From an uncultured Streptococcus sp. (lineage in GTDB: Bacteria; Bacillota; Bacilli; Lactobacillales; Streptococcaceae): a stretch of DNA of 9,993 bases. The stretch is from positions 1-9,993 of the forward strand of contig CAKQBM010000070.1 of NCBI GenBank assembly GCA_934216185.1, read 5' to 3'. Below the pieces are notes generated by a model. The model searched no databases, was not told the DNA's origin, and saw only the letters and a program-made list of their open reading frames with translations. The translations under genes and the position numbers were made by a program. Numbering within the stretch: the stretch's first letter is position 1; each line of letters starts with the position of its first letter. This document shows, piece by piece, positions 1 to 8,271 of this stretch.

Positions 1-11
1 ATAATTTAGAT

Positions 12-2089
<2,078 letters not shown>

Positions 2090-2102
2090 AGAAATTCTCC
2101 AT

Positions 2103-2127
2103 CTTTGTCAGTTATACATTGACAAAG
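2103..2127. promoter_or_regulatory. 8-9-8 inverted repeat, candidate TetR operator
   Basis: Perfect arms CTTTGTCA (2103-2110) and TGACAAAG (2120-2127) flank a nine-base centre. The right arm overlaps the tetR -35 hexamer (2119-2124), and the whole repeat lies within the degV leader just downstream of its promoter. A dimeric TetR-family protein bound here could block tetR initiation and degV elongation together. Alternatively it acts as an RNA hairpin upstream of the degV ribosome site. Binding is inferred from position and symmetry. Confidence 0.6.
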
Positions 2128-2147
2128 GTTCTGTCTTTTTTTACAAT
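2119..2147 (+). promoter_or_regulatory. Promoter of the tetR-dCMP deaminase operon
   Basis: TTGACA (2119-2124), a 17-base spacer, and TACAAT (2142-2147) make a near-consensus sigma-A promoter. The predicted start is about 2154, which is itself the A of an ATG. The -35 lies in the right arm of the inverted repeat, consistent with autoregulation. Confidence 0.82.
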
Positions 2148-2154
2148 TATATCA
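2146..2154 (-). promoter_or_regulatory. degV promoter (extended -10)
   Basis: On the minus strand TGA-TATAAT (2154 to 2146) is a perfect extended -10 element, predicting a start near 2139 and a 50-nt leader. No good -35 hexamer is seen at the right spacing. It shares bases 2146-2147 with the -10 box of the divergent tetR promoter, so two polymerases could not occupy both at once. Confidence 0.75.
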
Positions 2155-2201
2155 TGAAAGCCCTTGAAACAAAAGCCTCATCCGTCTGTTGTGACAAGTA
2201 G
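2154..2201 (+). CDS. Possible leaderless 15-codon leader peptide upstream of tetR
   Basis: An ATG sits exactly where the tetR promoter should start transcription. It opens a short frame encoding MKALETKASSVCCDK before a TAG at 2199-2201. This frame is the same as that of tetR, whose ATG is 12 bases beyond the stop codon. It has no ribosome site and would rely on leaderless initiation. It may be a translated upstream ORF, or the remnant of a longer TetR N-terminus cut off by the TAG, or chance. No homology is recognised. Confidence 0.3.
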   Translation: MKALETKASSVCCDK

Positions 2202-2213
2202 AAAGAAAATGTT

Positions 2214-2771
2214 ATGTCTGAACGTAGAATCTCTGAAAAGTCTCTTGAAAATCTCAGAAAATCAAACCAAGAATCCAATTTATTAACTAGAGAAGCCATC
2301 GAAACAGCCCTCTTGCAACTCTTGGAAAAAAAGGACTTGACCAAGATTAGTATTTCTGAATTGGTCAAACGTGCAGGAGTTTCGCGTGCGGCCTTTTACC
2401 GCAATTATGATTCTAAAGAGGAAATTTTAGAGAGCGTCTTTAAACGGAGTGTCCACAACATCATGGAACAGCTGCACCATTATGATTTAAAGACAGACCT
2501 CTATCTGGTATGGGTTCACCTTTTCCGCGAGGCAAGAAAGGAAGCCAGAGTGATTCAACTGGCCTTGGATTACCATCTGGAAAAAATCTTTGTCCAAGCT
2601 ATGCAGGAATTTCTAGAAAAATACCATGGAAAATCAAAAGGTGTCAGCTCTTATCTTCATTCCTTTTGGAGTTCAGCCATCGTCTCTGTCCTTCTAAAAT
2701 GGATTAAGGATGGCATGAAGGTACCTGCTGAAAAGATTGCGGATTTAAGGTTACCATTTTTTAAAAAATAG
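2214..2771 (+). CDS. TetR/AcrR-family transcriptional regulator
   Basis: This encodes a 185-residue regulator. The N-terminal DNA-binding domain is clear: a helix around 25-40 (REAIETALLQLLEKK), then the helix-turn-helix ISISELVKRAGVSRAAFYRNYDSKEEI at about 45-71, with the typical AGVSRAAFYRNY recognition helix. The C-terminal part is helical and diverged, as expected of a ligand-binding and dimerisation domain; its ligand is not evident. The ATG at 2214 has only a weak ribosome site (GAAAG, 2201-2205), and an in-frame 15-codon frame precedes it. Because the gene is divergent from the degV/FakB gene and an inverted repeat lies between them, a reasonable inference is that it represses itself and degV, perhaps in response to a lipid or acyl ligand. 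It is followed 18 nt later by the dCMP deaminase gene, probably in the same transcript. Confidence 0.88.
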   Translation: MSERRISEKSLENLRKSNQESNLLTREAIETALLQLLEKKDLTKISISELVKRAGVSRAAFYRNYDSKEEILESVFKRSVHNIMEQLHHYDLKTDLYLVWVHLFREARKEARVIQLALDYHLEKIFVQAMQEFLEKYHGKSKGVSSYLHSFWSSAIVSVLLKWIKDGMKVPAEKIADLRLPFFKK

Positions 2772-2789
2772 AGAAAAAGGAGAAGAGAT

Positions 2790-3257
2790 ATGACTGAAAA
2801 AAGACTGGCCTGGGATGAGTATTTTGCAGCCCAAGCCCTACTAATTGCCAACCGTTCTACTTGTAAACGCGCAAAAGTGGGCGCTATTCTGGTAAAGGAT
2901 AATAAGGTTATTTCCACTGGTTACAATGGTTCGGTGTCAGGGACTGAGCATTGTATTGACCACGAATGTCTGGTCATCGAAGGCCACTGTGTTCGCACCC
3001 TTCACGCTGAGGTCAATGCTATCCTTCAAGGTGCAGAACGTGGTGTTCCTAAAGGCTTTACAGCCTATGTGACCCATTTTCCTTGTCTGAACTGTACAAA
3101 ACAATTGCTGCAGGTTGGTTGCAAGCGTGTGGTTTATATCAATCAGTACAGAATGGATGACTATGCCCAATACCTTTATCAAGAAAAGGGAACAGAATTG
3201 ACCCATTTACCACTTGAGACCGTACAGGAAGCTCTTAAAGAGGCTGATCTAATGTAA
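2790..3257 (+). CDS. Deoxycytidylate (dCMP) deaminase, ComEB-like
   Basis: This is a 155-residue zinc-dependent cytidine/deoxycytidylate deaminase. The catalytic signature is intact: HAE at 72-74 (zinc-binding His and proton-shuttle Glu) and PCLNC at 98-102 (zinc-binding Cys99 and Cys102). An extra Cys/His-rich stretch at about 54-67 (HCIDHECLVIEGHC) is characteristic of dCMP deaminases and ComEB proteins, and separates this from tRNA adenosine deaminases. The enzyme converts dCMP to dUMP in the cytoplasm, the precursor for thymidylate synthase; family members are often controlled by dCTP and dTTP. The ATG at 2790 has a strong AAGGAG site (2777-2782). The gene lies 18 nt behind tetR with no terminator between them, so it is probably cotranscribed. 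A terminator follows at once. The competence name ComEB comes from operon position in Bacillus and does not establish a role in DNA uptake here. Confidence 0.92.
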   Translation: MTEKRLAWDEYFAAQALLIANRSTCKRAKVGAILVKDNKVISTGYNGSVSGTEHCIDHECLVIEGHCVRTLHAEVNAILQGAERGVPKGFTAYVTHFPCLNCTKQLLQVGCKRVVYINQYRMDDYAQYLYQEKGTELTHLPLETVQEALKEADLM

Positions 3258-3271
3258 AAATTATCAAAAAT

Positions 3272-3304
3272 AGATGGTTTAGAAAGATTTTTAAACCATT
3301 TTTT
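3272..3304 (+). terminator. Terminator after the dCMP deaminase gene
   Basis: Perfect 8-bp arms ATGGTTTA (3274-3281) and TAAACCAT (3292-3299) are extended inward by weaker A-T pairs and followed by six Ts (3299-3304). The T-tract runs directly into the upp extended -10 promoter, whose TG begins on the last T. Confidence 0.85.
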
Positions 3305-3312
3305 GGTATAAT
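3304..3312 (+). promoter_or_regulatory. upp: upp promoter (extended -10)
   Basis: TGG-TATAAT is a perfect extended -10 element with no good -35 upstream. Its first T is the last T of the preceding terminator. The predicted start is near 3319, leaving a leader of about 27 nt, too short for a PyrR-type attenuator. Confidence 0.83.
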
Positions 3313-3345
3313 AAGAAGAGTAAATTGAAAGAAGGAATTCCAAAA

Positions 3346-3975
3346 ATGGGAAAAATTGAAGTTATTAATCATCCACTGATTCAACACAAATTGTCAATCT
3401 TGCGTCGTACAGATACTTCTACAAAAGCTTTTCGTGAGTTAGTTGATGAGATTGCAATGTTGATGGGGTATGAAGTACTTCGTGATCTTCCACTCGAAGA
3501 TGTGGAAATCGAAACACCAATTACGAAAACAGTTCAAAAACAATTGGCAGGTAAGAAATTGGCCATCGTTCCAATCTTGCGTGCAGGTATCGGGATGGTT
3601 GATGGTCTCTTGAGCTTGGTTCCAGCTGCTAAAGTTGGCCATATCGGTATGTACCGTGATGAAGAAACGCTTCAACCAGTTGAATACTTGGTGAAATTAC
3701 CTGAGGACATTGACCAACGTCAAATTTTTGTAGTAGACCCAATGTTGGCAACAGGTGGTTCAGCAATCTTGGCTGTTGATTCTCTTAAAAAACGTGGGGC
3801 ATCAAATATCAAATTTGTCTGCCTTGTATCTGCTCCAGAAGGTGTAAAAGCCCTTCAAGAAGCTCATCCAGATGTAGAAATCTTTACAGCAGCCTTGGAT
3901 GAACGTTTGAACGAACACGGTTATATCGTTCCAGGTCTTGGAGATGCTGGAGACCGCTTGTTCGGTACGAAATAA
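3346..3975 (+). CDS. upp: Uracil phosphoribosyltransferase
   Basis: This encodes a 209-residue enzyme, matching the usual length of about 208-209. It makes UMP from uracil and PRPP in the cytoplasm, for pyrimidine salvage. The type-I phosphoribosyltransferase PRPP loop is clear ([12 protein letters not shown], 129-140), as are an ILRAG segment (78-82) and the C-terminal uracil-binding segment [12 protein letters not shown] (193-204). The frame stays open to a TTG at 3325, but ATG 3346 is chosen because AAGGAA (3332-3337) sits eight bases before it and [11 protein letters not shown] is the normal family N-terminus. The gene has its own promoter. No strong terminator follows, only a hairpin without a T-tract, so some readthrough into clpP is possible. 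Confidence 0.97.
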   Translation: MGKIEVINHPLIQHKLSILRRTDTSTKAFRELVDEIAMLMGYEVLRDLPLEDVEIETPITKTVQKQLAGKKLAIVPILRAGIGMVDGLLSLVPAAKVGHIGMYRDEETLQPVEYLVKLPEDIDQRQIFVVDPMLATGGSAILAVDSLKKRGASNIKFVCLVSAPEGVKALQEAHPDVEIFTAALDERLNEHGYIVPGLGDAGDRLFGTK

Positions 3976-3990
3976 GATCGAAAAGAAGAT

Positions 3991-4015
3991 TGACTTGGAA
4001 AAGAATTTCCAGTCA
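3991..4015 (+). other. Hairpin downstream of upp, no T-tract
   Basis: TGACT/AGTCA and GGAAA/TTTCC pair into a 10-bp stem (3991-4001 with 4006-4015), with one bulged T (3996) and an AGAA loop. The next run of Ts starts 16 bases later (4031), so it is a poor intrinsic terminator. It may instead protect the upp mRNA 3' end. Confidence 0.5.
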
Positions 4016-4030
4016 CGAAAGGAGGTTGAG

Positions 4031-4064
4031 TTTTTGTTTCTGCCTGATGAAAACAGAGCAAAAA
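4031..4064. other. AT-rich imperfect inverted repeat upstream of clpP
   Basis: TTTTTG plus TTCTG (4031-4042) pairs with CAGAG plus CAAAAA (4054-4064), giving about 11 pairs with one bulge and one wobble. It ends one base before the CtsR box. It could act as a weak terminator that insulates clpP from upp, or it may be chance in AT-rich DNA. Confidence 0.3.
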
Positions 4065-4081
4065 TTTGACCTTTTTTGACC
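4065..4081. promoter_or_regulatory. CtsR operator of clpP
   Basis: The direct heptads TTTGACC-TTT-TTTGACC are the complement of the CtsR consensus RGTCAAANANRGTCAAA, with every specified base matching. The box contains the -35 hexamer of the clpP promoter, so CtsR binding should exclude polymerase until heat or misfolded protein inactivates the repressor. CtsR control of clp genes is established in streptococci. Confidence 0.95.
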
Positions 4082-4094
4082 AATATATTATAAT
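4066..4094 (+). promoter_or_regulatory. clpP: clpP sigma-A promoter
   Basis: TTGACC (4066-4071), a 17-base spacer, and a perfect TATAAT (4089-4094) predict a start near 4101 and a 42-nt leader. The -35 is embedded in the CtsR box. Confidence 0.93.
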
Positions 4095-4142
4095 AGTCTT
4101 ATCTTCAGTCATTTGACAAATAAAACTCAAAAGGAGAAATGA

Positions 4143-4733
4143 ATGATTCCTGTAGTTATTGAACAAACAAGCCGTGGAGAACGTTCTTACGATATTTACT
4201 CACGTCTTCTCAAAGACCGCATCATTATGCTGACTGGTCCAGTTGAAGACAATATAGCTAACTCAGTTATTGCCCAATTGCTTTTTTTGGATGCCCAAGA
4301 TAGTACAAAAGATATTTACCTTTATGTCAATACACCTGGTGGTTCCGTTTCAGCCGGTTTGGCAATCGTTGATACCATGAACTTTATAAAGGCTGATGTC
4401 CAAACTATCGTTATGGGTATGGCAGCATCTATGGGGACGGTCATTGCATCAAGTGGAGCAAAAGGCAAACGTTTCATGCTTCCAAATGCTGAATACATGA
4501 TCCACCAACCAATGGGTGGTACAGGTGGTGGTACCCAACAAACTGATATGGCAATCGCTGCGGAACACTTGCTTAAAACTCGTAATACCTTGGAAAAAAT
4601 CTTGGCTGAAAATTCAGGTCAGTCAATCGAAAAAATTCACGCAGATGCAGAACGTGATAATTGGATGAGCGCCCAAGAAACACTTGAATATGGCTTTATT
4701 GATGAAATCATGGCCAACAATTCATTGAATTAA
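4143..4733 (+). CDS. clpP: ATP-dependent Clp protease proteolytic subunit
   Basis: This encodes the 196-residue serine protease that forms two stacked heptameric rings and degrades proteins unfolded by ClpX, ClpC, ClpE or ClpL-type partners. The catalytic triad is intact: Ser96 in GMAASMG, His121 in MIHQPMGG, and Asp172 in AERDNWM. The YVNTPGGSV segment (61-69), part of the oxyanion and substrate-binding region, is also present. The length is typical, and there is only a short propeptide-like N-terminus ([14 protein letters not shown]). AAGGAG (4131-4136) lies six bases before the ATG. The CtsR box over the promoter predicts induction by heat and other proteotoxic stress. A strong terminator follows 12 bases after the stop codon, so the gene is probably monocistronic. 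Confidence 0.98.
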   Translation: MIPVVIEQTSRGERSYDIYSRLLKDRIIMLTGPVEDNIANSVIAQLLFLDAQDSTKDIYLYVNTPGGSVSAGLAIVDTMNFIKADVQTIVMGMAASMGTVIASSGAKGKRFMLPNAEYMIHQPMGGTGGGTQQTDMAIAAEHLLKTRNTLEKILAENSGQSIEKIHADAERDNWMSAQETLEYGFIDEIMANNSLN

Positions 4734-4741
4734 TGATCAAA

Positions 4742-4772
4742 GAAGGCAAACTCGACTGGGTTTGCTTTTTTT
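4742..4772 (+). terminator. clpP terminator
   Basis: GCAAACTC (4746-4753) pairs with GGGTTTGC (4758-4765), including one T-G wobble, around a GACT loop. Seven Ts follow (4766-4772). The last T is also the first base of the ylbG extended -10 element. Confidence 0.92.
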
Positions 4773-4780
4773 GGTATAAT
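4772..4780 (+). promoter_or_regulatory. ylbG: ylbG promoter (extended -10)
   Basis: TGG-TATAAT is the same perfect extended -10 element as at upp, again fused to a terminator T-tract and without a recognisable -35. The predicted start is about 4787, giving a 25-nt leader. Confidence 0.83.
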
Positions 4781-4811
4781 AGGGAGAGATTTCTTAGAAA
4801 GAGGATTTATC

Positions 4812-5099
4812 ATGTTTGAAAAAGTCAATCGATCTGGCTTGATTATCTATCTTTACTATAATCGTGATGCCAAAAAACTGCAGGATTATGGAGATATTAC
4901 CTATCATTCCAAGAAACATCGTTACTTACAACTCTATGTTCCAACTCAAGAAGTGGAGCAATTGGTCGGGCGCTTGAGCAAGGAAAAGTTTATAAAAAAA
5001 GTCAGAGTTTGTCATATACAAGAGCTGGAAACACCCTTTGTTGGCAACCTTTACCGAGAAGAAAACGTTATCATCGAAAAAAATCAAGAAAAGTGTTGA
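4812..5099 (+). CDS. ylbG: YlbG-like DUF2129 family protein
   Basis: This is a small 95-residue cytosolic protein that I recognise as the DUF2129/YlbG family of Firmicutes, from its N-terminus ([25 protein letters not shown], about 5-29), the [12 protein letters not shown] segment (32-43), and the [13 protein letters not shown] stretch (52-64). The biochemical function is unknown; no catalytic motif, signal peptide or membrane segment is visible. The ribosome site AAAGAGG (4798-4804) lies seven bases before the ATG. It has its own promoter. No terminator separates it from livJ, and its TGA stop lies inside the livJ -35 hexamer, so ylbG transcripts may read into the liv operon. Confidence 0.88.
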   Translation: MFEKVNRSGLIIYLYYNRDAKKLQDYGDITYHSKKHRYLQLYVPTQEVEQLVGRLSKEKFIKKVRVCHIQELETPFVGNLYREENVIIEKNQEKC

Positions 5100-5124
5100 C
5101 AATTTTCTGATAATTCGGTATATT
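5096..5124 (+). promoter_or_regulatory. livJ: livJ promoter
   Basis: A perfect TTGACA (5096-5101), a 17-base spacer, and TATATT (5119-5124) predict a start near 5131 and a 33-nt leader with AAGGAG at 5151-5156. The -35 overlaps the ylbG stop codon. A CodY-like box fills most of the spacer. Confidence 0.92.
5101..5115. promoter_or_regulatory. CodY box in the livJ promoter
   Basis: AATTTTCTGATAATT matches the CodY consensus AATTTTCWGAAAATT at 14 of 15 positions. It lies between the -35 and -10 hexamers and shares one base with the -35. CodY bound there, when branched-chain amino acids and GTP are high, should repress the transporter. The match is direct; regulation is inferred from established CodY biology. 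Confidence 0.87.
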
Positions 5125-5163
5125 CTTAATATGCTATTTATTTAAGAAATAAGGAGACAAAAA

Positions 5164-6324
5164 ATGAAGAAAAAATTTGCCCTATCGTTTGTGGCGCTTG
5201 CAAGTGTAGCATTTCTTGCAGCCTGTGGAGAAGTGAAGTCTGGAGCGTCAAACGCTGCTGGTAACTCAGTAGATGAAAAGACAATCAAAATCGGATTTAA
5301 CTTCGAAGAAACTGGTGCTGTAGCAGCCTACGGAACATCTGAACAAAAAGGTGCCCAACTTGCCGTTGATGAAATCAATGCAGCAGGTGGTATCGATGGA
5401 AAACAAATCGAAGTAGTTGATAAAGATAACAAGTCTGAAACAGCAGAGGCCGCTTCAGTTACAACTAACCTTGTAACCCAATCTAAGGTATCAGCAATCG
5501 TAGGACCTGCGACATCTGGTGCGACTGCAGCTGCGGTAGCAAACGCTACAAAAGCAGGTGTTCCATTGATCTCACCAAGTGCGACTCAAGATGGATTGAC
5601 TAAAGGTCAAGATTACCTCTTTATCGGAACTTTCCAAGATAGCTTCCAAGGAAAAATTATCGCAAACTATGTTACTGATAAATTGCAAGCTAAGAAAGTC
5701 GTTCTTTACACTGACAATGCCAGCGACTATGCTAAAGGTATTGCCAAAGCCTTCCGTGAAGCTTACAAAGGTGAAATCGTTGCAGATGAGACTTTCGTAG
5801 CGGGTGACACAGACTTCCAAGCAGCCCTTACAAAAATGAAAGAGAAAGACTTTGATGCTATTATTGTCCCTGGTTACTACACTGAAGCTGGTAAAATTGT
5901 AAACCAAGCACGCGGTATGGGAATTGACAAACCAATCGTTGGTGGTGATGGATTCAACGGTGAAGAGTTTGTACAACAAGCAACTCCTGAAAAAGCATCA
6001 AATATCTACTTTATCTCAGGCTTCTCAACTACTGTAGAAGTTTCAGCTAAAGCAAAAGCCTTTCTTGATGCATACCGTGCTAAGTACAATGAAGAGCCTT
6101 CAACATTTGCAGCCTTGGCTTATGACTCAGTTCACCTTGTAGCAAATGCAGCAAAAGGTGCTAAAAATTCTGGTGAAATCAAGGATAATCTTGCTAAAAC
6201 AAAAGCTTTTGAAGGTGTAACTGGTCAAACAAGCTTCGATGCAGACCACAACACAGTCAAAACTGCTTACATGATGACTATGAATAATGGTAAGGTTGAA
6301 GCAGCAGAAGTTGTAAAACCATAA
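5164..6324 (+). CDS. livJ: Branched-chain amino acid ABC transporter, substrate-binding lipoprotein
   Basis: This encodes the 386-residue extracellular receptor of the liv importer. The N-terminus is a lipoprotein signal peptide: a KKK start, a hydrophobic core (5-18), and lipobox LAAC with the lipidated Cys at 21. A linker follows, then a periplasmic-binding-protein type 1 (Leu/Ile/Val-binding) domain from about residue 40. It opens with IKIGFNFEETGAVAAYGTSEQKGAQLAVDEINAAGG-like sequence and contains IVGPATSGATAA in the ligand-binding cleft region. The family binds leucine, isoleucine and valine; exact specificity cannot be read from sequence alone. AAGGAG lies seven bases before the ATG. 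The gene is first in livJHMGF and is separated from livH by a 117-nt gap with a hairpin, fitting the usual excess of receptor over channel. CodY control is predicted from the box in its promoter. Confidence 0.97.
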   Translation: MKKKFALSFVALASVAFLAACGEVKSGASNAAGNSVDEKTIKIGFNFEETGAVAAYGTSEQKGAQLAVDEINAAGGIDGKQIEVVDKDNKSETAEAASVTTNLVTQSKVSAIVGPATSGATAAAVANATKAGVPLISPSATQDGLTKGQDYLFIGTFQDSFQGKIIANYVTDKLQAKKVVLYTDNASDYAKGIAKAFREAYKGEIVADETFVAGDTDFQAALTKMKEKDFDAIIVPGYYTEAGKIVNQARGMGIDKPIVGGDGFNGEEFVQQATPEKASNIYFISGFSTTVEVSAKAKAFLDAYRAKYNEEPSTFAALAYDSVHLVANAAKGAKNSGEIKDNLAKTKAFEGVTGQTSFDADHNTVKTAYMMTMNNGKVEAAEVVKP

Positions 6325-6332
6325 TAGAAAAA

Positions 6333-6378
6333 TGTTGAAATAGGGAATGAGCCTCTGACTCACTCCCTGTTTCGATGT
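6333..6378 (+). other. Stable intergenic hairpin between livJ and livH
   Basis: GAAATAGGGA and TGAG pair with CTCA and TCCCTGTTTC (6337-6351 with 6359-6373), giving 15 positions with one A-C mismatch and one wobble around a seven-base loop. Weak pairs extend the stem outward. No T-tract follows. It is probably a partial terminator or an RNase barrier that stabilises livJ mRNA. Confidence 0.72.
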
Positions 6379-6398
6379 TTAAGAACCTATCACAAAGT

Positions 6399-6412
6399 GA
6401 GGGACACCCCTC
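6399..6412 (+). other. Small GC-rich hairpin before livH
   Basis: GAGGG (6399-6403) pairs with CCCTC (6408-6412) around an ACAC loop. A lone TATAAT at 6419-6424 follows, without a -35 or TGn extension. Together they could be a weak internal start site or a processing signal; the evidence is thin. Confidence 0.3.
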
Positions 6413-6441
6413 TAAGATTATAATTAGAAAGAGTGAATCTT

Positions 6442-7311
6442 ATGCTCCAACAACTAGTAAATGGTTTGATTCTAGGTAGTGTTTACGCGCTGTTAGCCCT
6501 AGGGTATACCATGGTTTACGGAATTATCAAGCTCATCAACTTTGCCCACGGTGATATTTATATGATGGGAGCCTTTATCGGTTATTTCTTGATTAATTCT
6601 TTCCAAATGAATTTCTTTGTAGCGCTTATTGTAGCTATGCTAGCGACAGCTATTCTTGGTGTCGTGATTGAGTTCCTTGCTTACCGACCTTTGCGTCACT
6701 CTACTCGTATTGCTGTTTTGATTACAGCTATTGGGGTTTCTTTCCTATTGGAGTATGGCATGGTCTATCTGGTTGGGGCCAATACTCGTGCCTTCCCTCA
6801 AGCGATTCAAACAGTTCGCTATGATTTGGGACCAGTTAGCCTAACAAACGTGCAGTTAATGATCTTGGCCATTTCCTTGATTTTGATGATTTTGTTACAA
6901 GTCATTGTCCAAAAGACCAAGATGGGGAAAGCCATGCGTGCAGTATCCGTAGATAGTGATGCAGCGCAATTGATGGGGATTAATGTGAACCGTACTATCA
7001 GCTTTACCTTTGCTTTAGGTTCAGCTCTTGCTGGTGCAGCTGGTGTTCTGATTGCCCTCTATTATAACTCTCTTGAGCCTTTGATGGGGGTTACTCCAGG
7101 TCTTAAGTCTTTCGTTGCCGCGGTACTTGGTGGTATCGGAATCATTCCTGGTGCGGCTCTTGGTGGCTTTGTGATTGGTCTATTGGAAACCTTTGCGACA
7201 GCCTTTGGAATGTCAGACTTCCGTGATGCCATTGTTTATGGAATTTTGTTGTTGATCTTGATTGTCCGTCCAGCTGGTATCCTTGGTAAAAATGTGAAAG
7301 AGAAGGTGTAA
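6442..7311 (+). CDS. livH: Branched-chain amino acid ABC transporter, permease LivH
   Basis: This encodes a 289-residue integral membrane protein of the LivH/BPD_transp_2 family, one of the two channel subunits. Visible are about eight hydrophobic segments, the N-terminal family motif NFAHGDIYMMGAF (33-45), and the cytoplasmic coupling loop GKAMRAVSVDSDAAQLMGINV (162-182), which should dock on an ATPase subunit. The frame is open to a GTG at 6433, but ATG 6442 is preferred: GAAAGAG (6427-6433) then lies eight bases upstream, and the protein begins MLQQLVNGLILG as in relatives. livM begins three bases after the stop codon. Transcription is expected from the livJ promoter by readthrough of the intergenic hairpin. 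Confidence 0.95.
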   Translation: MLQQLVNGLILGSVYALLALGYTMVYGIIKLINFAHGDIYMMGAFIGYFLINSFQMNFFVALIVAMLATAILGVVIEFLAYRPLRHSTRIAVLITAIGVSFLLEYGMVYLVGANTRAFPQAIQTVRYDLGPVSLTNVQLMILAISLILMILLQVIVQKTKMGKAMRAVSVDSDAAQLMGINVNRTISFTFALGSALAGAAGVLIALYYNSLEPLMGVTPGLKSFVAAVLGGIGIIPGAALGGFVIGLLETFATAFGMSDFRDAIVYGILLLILIVRPAGILGKNVKEKV

Positions 7312-7314
7312 GCG

Positions 7315-8271
7315 ATGAAAGAAAATTTAAAAGTTAATATTCTATGGTTACTCCTTTTGTTAGCTGGCTATGGCTTGATTAGTGTACTGGTTTCAGTCGG
7401 AGTACTCAATCTATTCTATGTTCAGATTTTACAACAAATTGGGATTAATATCATTTTGGCTGTTGGTCTCAACTTAATCGTTGGTTTTTCAGGACAATTT
7501 TCACTTGGGCATGCTGGTTTCATGGCGATTGGTGCCTATGCCGCTGCTATTATTGGTTCTAAATCACCAACCTACGGTTCCTTCTTTGGAGCCATGCTTG
7601 TAGGTGCTTTGCTTTCAGGAGCAGTTGCCTTGCTTGTCGGAATTCCAACCTTGCGCTTGAAGGGGGACTATCTTGCGGTAGCAACTCTAGGTGTTTCTGA
7701 AATTATCCGTATCTTTATTATCAATGGTGGAAGCCTTACAAACGGTGCGGCAGGTATCTTGGGAATTCCAAACTTTACAACTTGGCAAATGGTTTACTTC
7801 TTTGTCGTGATTACAACCATTGCAACCTTGAACTTCTTGCGTAGTCCAATTGGTCGTTCAACCCTCTCTGTTCGTGAGGACGAGATTGCTGCTGAGTCAG
7901 TTGGGGTTAATACGACTAAAATTAAAATCATCGCCTTCGTCTTTGGTGCCATTACTGCAAGTATTGCAGGGTCACTTCAGGCAGGATTTATCGGTTCAGT
8001 TGTACCGAAAGATTACACTTTCATTAACTCAATCAACGTTTTGATCATTGTTGTATTTGGTGGACTTGGTTCAATTACAGGCGCTATTGTTTCAGCTATT
8101 GTTCTTGGAATTTTGAATATGCTTCTCCAAGATGTTGCTAGCGTGCGTATGATTATCTATGCTTTGGCCTTGGTATTGGTAATGATTTTCAGACCAGGTG
8201 GACTCCTTGGAACATGGGAATTGAGCCTATCACGTTTCTTTAAAAAATCTAAGAAGGAGGAACAAAACTAA
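7315..8271 (+). CDS. livM: Branched-chain amino acid ABC transporter, permease LivM
   Basis: This encodes the second channel subunit, 318 residues. It has an N-terminal membrane segment (about 8-30), the signature GLNLIVGFSGQFSLGHAGF (51-69), further membrane segments, and the coupling loop GRSTLSVREDEIAAESVGVN (180-199). The C-terminal tail is basic and cytoplasmic (FFKKSKKEEQN). The length is shorter than the E. coli protein but normal for Firmicutes. An AAGGTG site (7302-7307) in the last codons of livH serves the ATG. The stop codon overlaps the livG start as TAATG, indicating translational coupling. Confidence 0.95.
   Translation: MKENLKVNILWLLLLLAGYGLISVLVSVGVLNLFYVQILQQIGINIILAVGLNLIVGFSGQFSLGHAGFMAIGAYAAAIIGSKSPTYGSFFGAMLVGALLSGAVALLVGIPTLRLKGDYLAVATLGVSEIIRIFIINGGSLTNGAAGILGIPNFTTWQMVYFFVVITTIATLNFLRSPIGRSTLSVREDEIAAESVGVNTTKIKIIAFVFGAITASIAGSLQAGFIGSVVPKDYTFINSINVLIIVVFGGLGSITGAIVSAIVLGILNMLLQDVASVRMIIYALALVLVMIFRPGGLLGTWELSLSRFFKKSKKEEQN

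Noticed and set aside
3325..3345. A TTG start for upp giving seven extra residues.
   Set aside because: The Shine-Dalgarno site lies inside this stretch, and the standard Upp N-terminus begins at ATG 3346.
4111..4121. TTTGACA in the clpP leader as an additional CtsR half-site or -35.
   Set aside because: It is a single heptad without a partner at the required spacing and lacks a matching -10 box.
4733..4819. A 28-codon frame starting at the ATG that overlaps the clpP stop codon (TAATG).
   Set aside because: It runs through the clpP terminator, the ylbG promoter and the ylbG ribosome site, and has no ribosome site of its own. Its composition is explained by those elements.
5572..5979. A 135-codon minus-strand open frame inside livJ, and similar antisense frames elsewhere.
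   Set aside because: These are shadows of strongly coding plus-strand genes, with no ribosome site, promoter or recognisable family.
6433..6441. A GTG start for livH three codons upstream of the ATG.
   Set aside because: The best ribosome site overlaps the GTG and is correctly spaced for ATG 6442.
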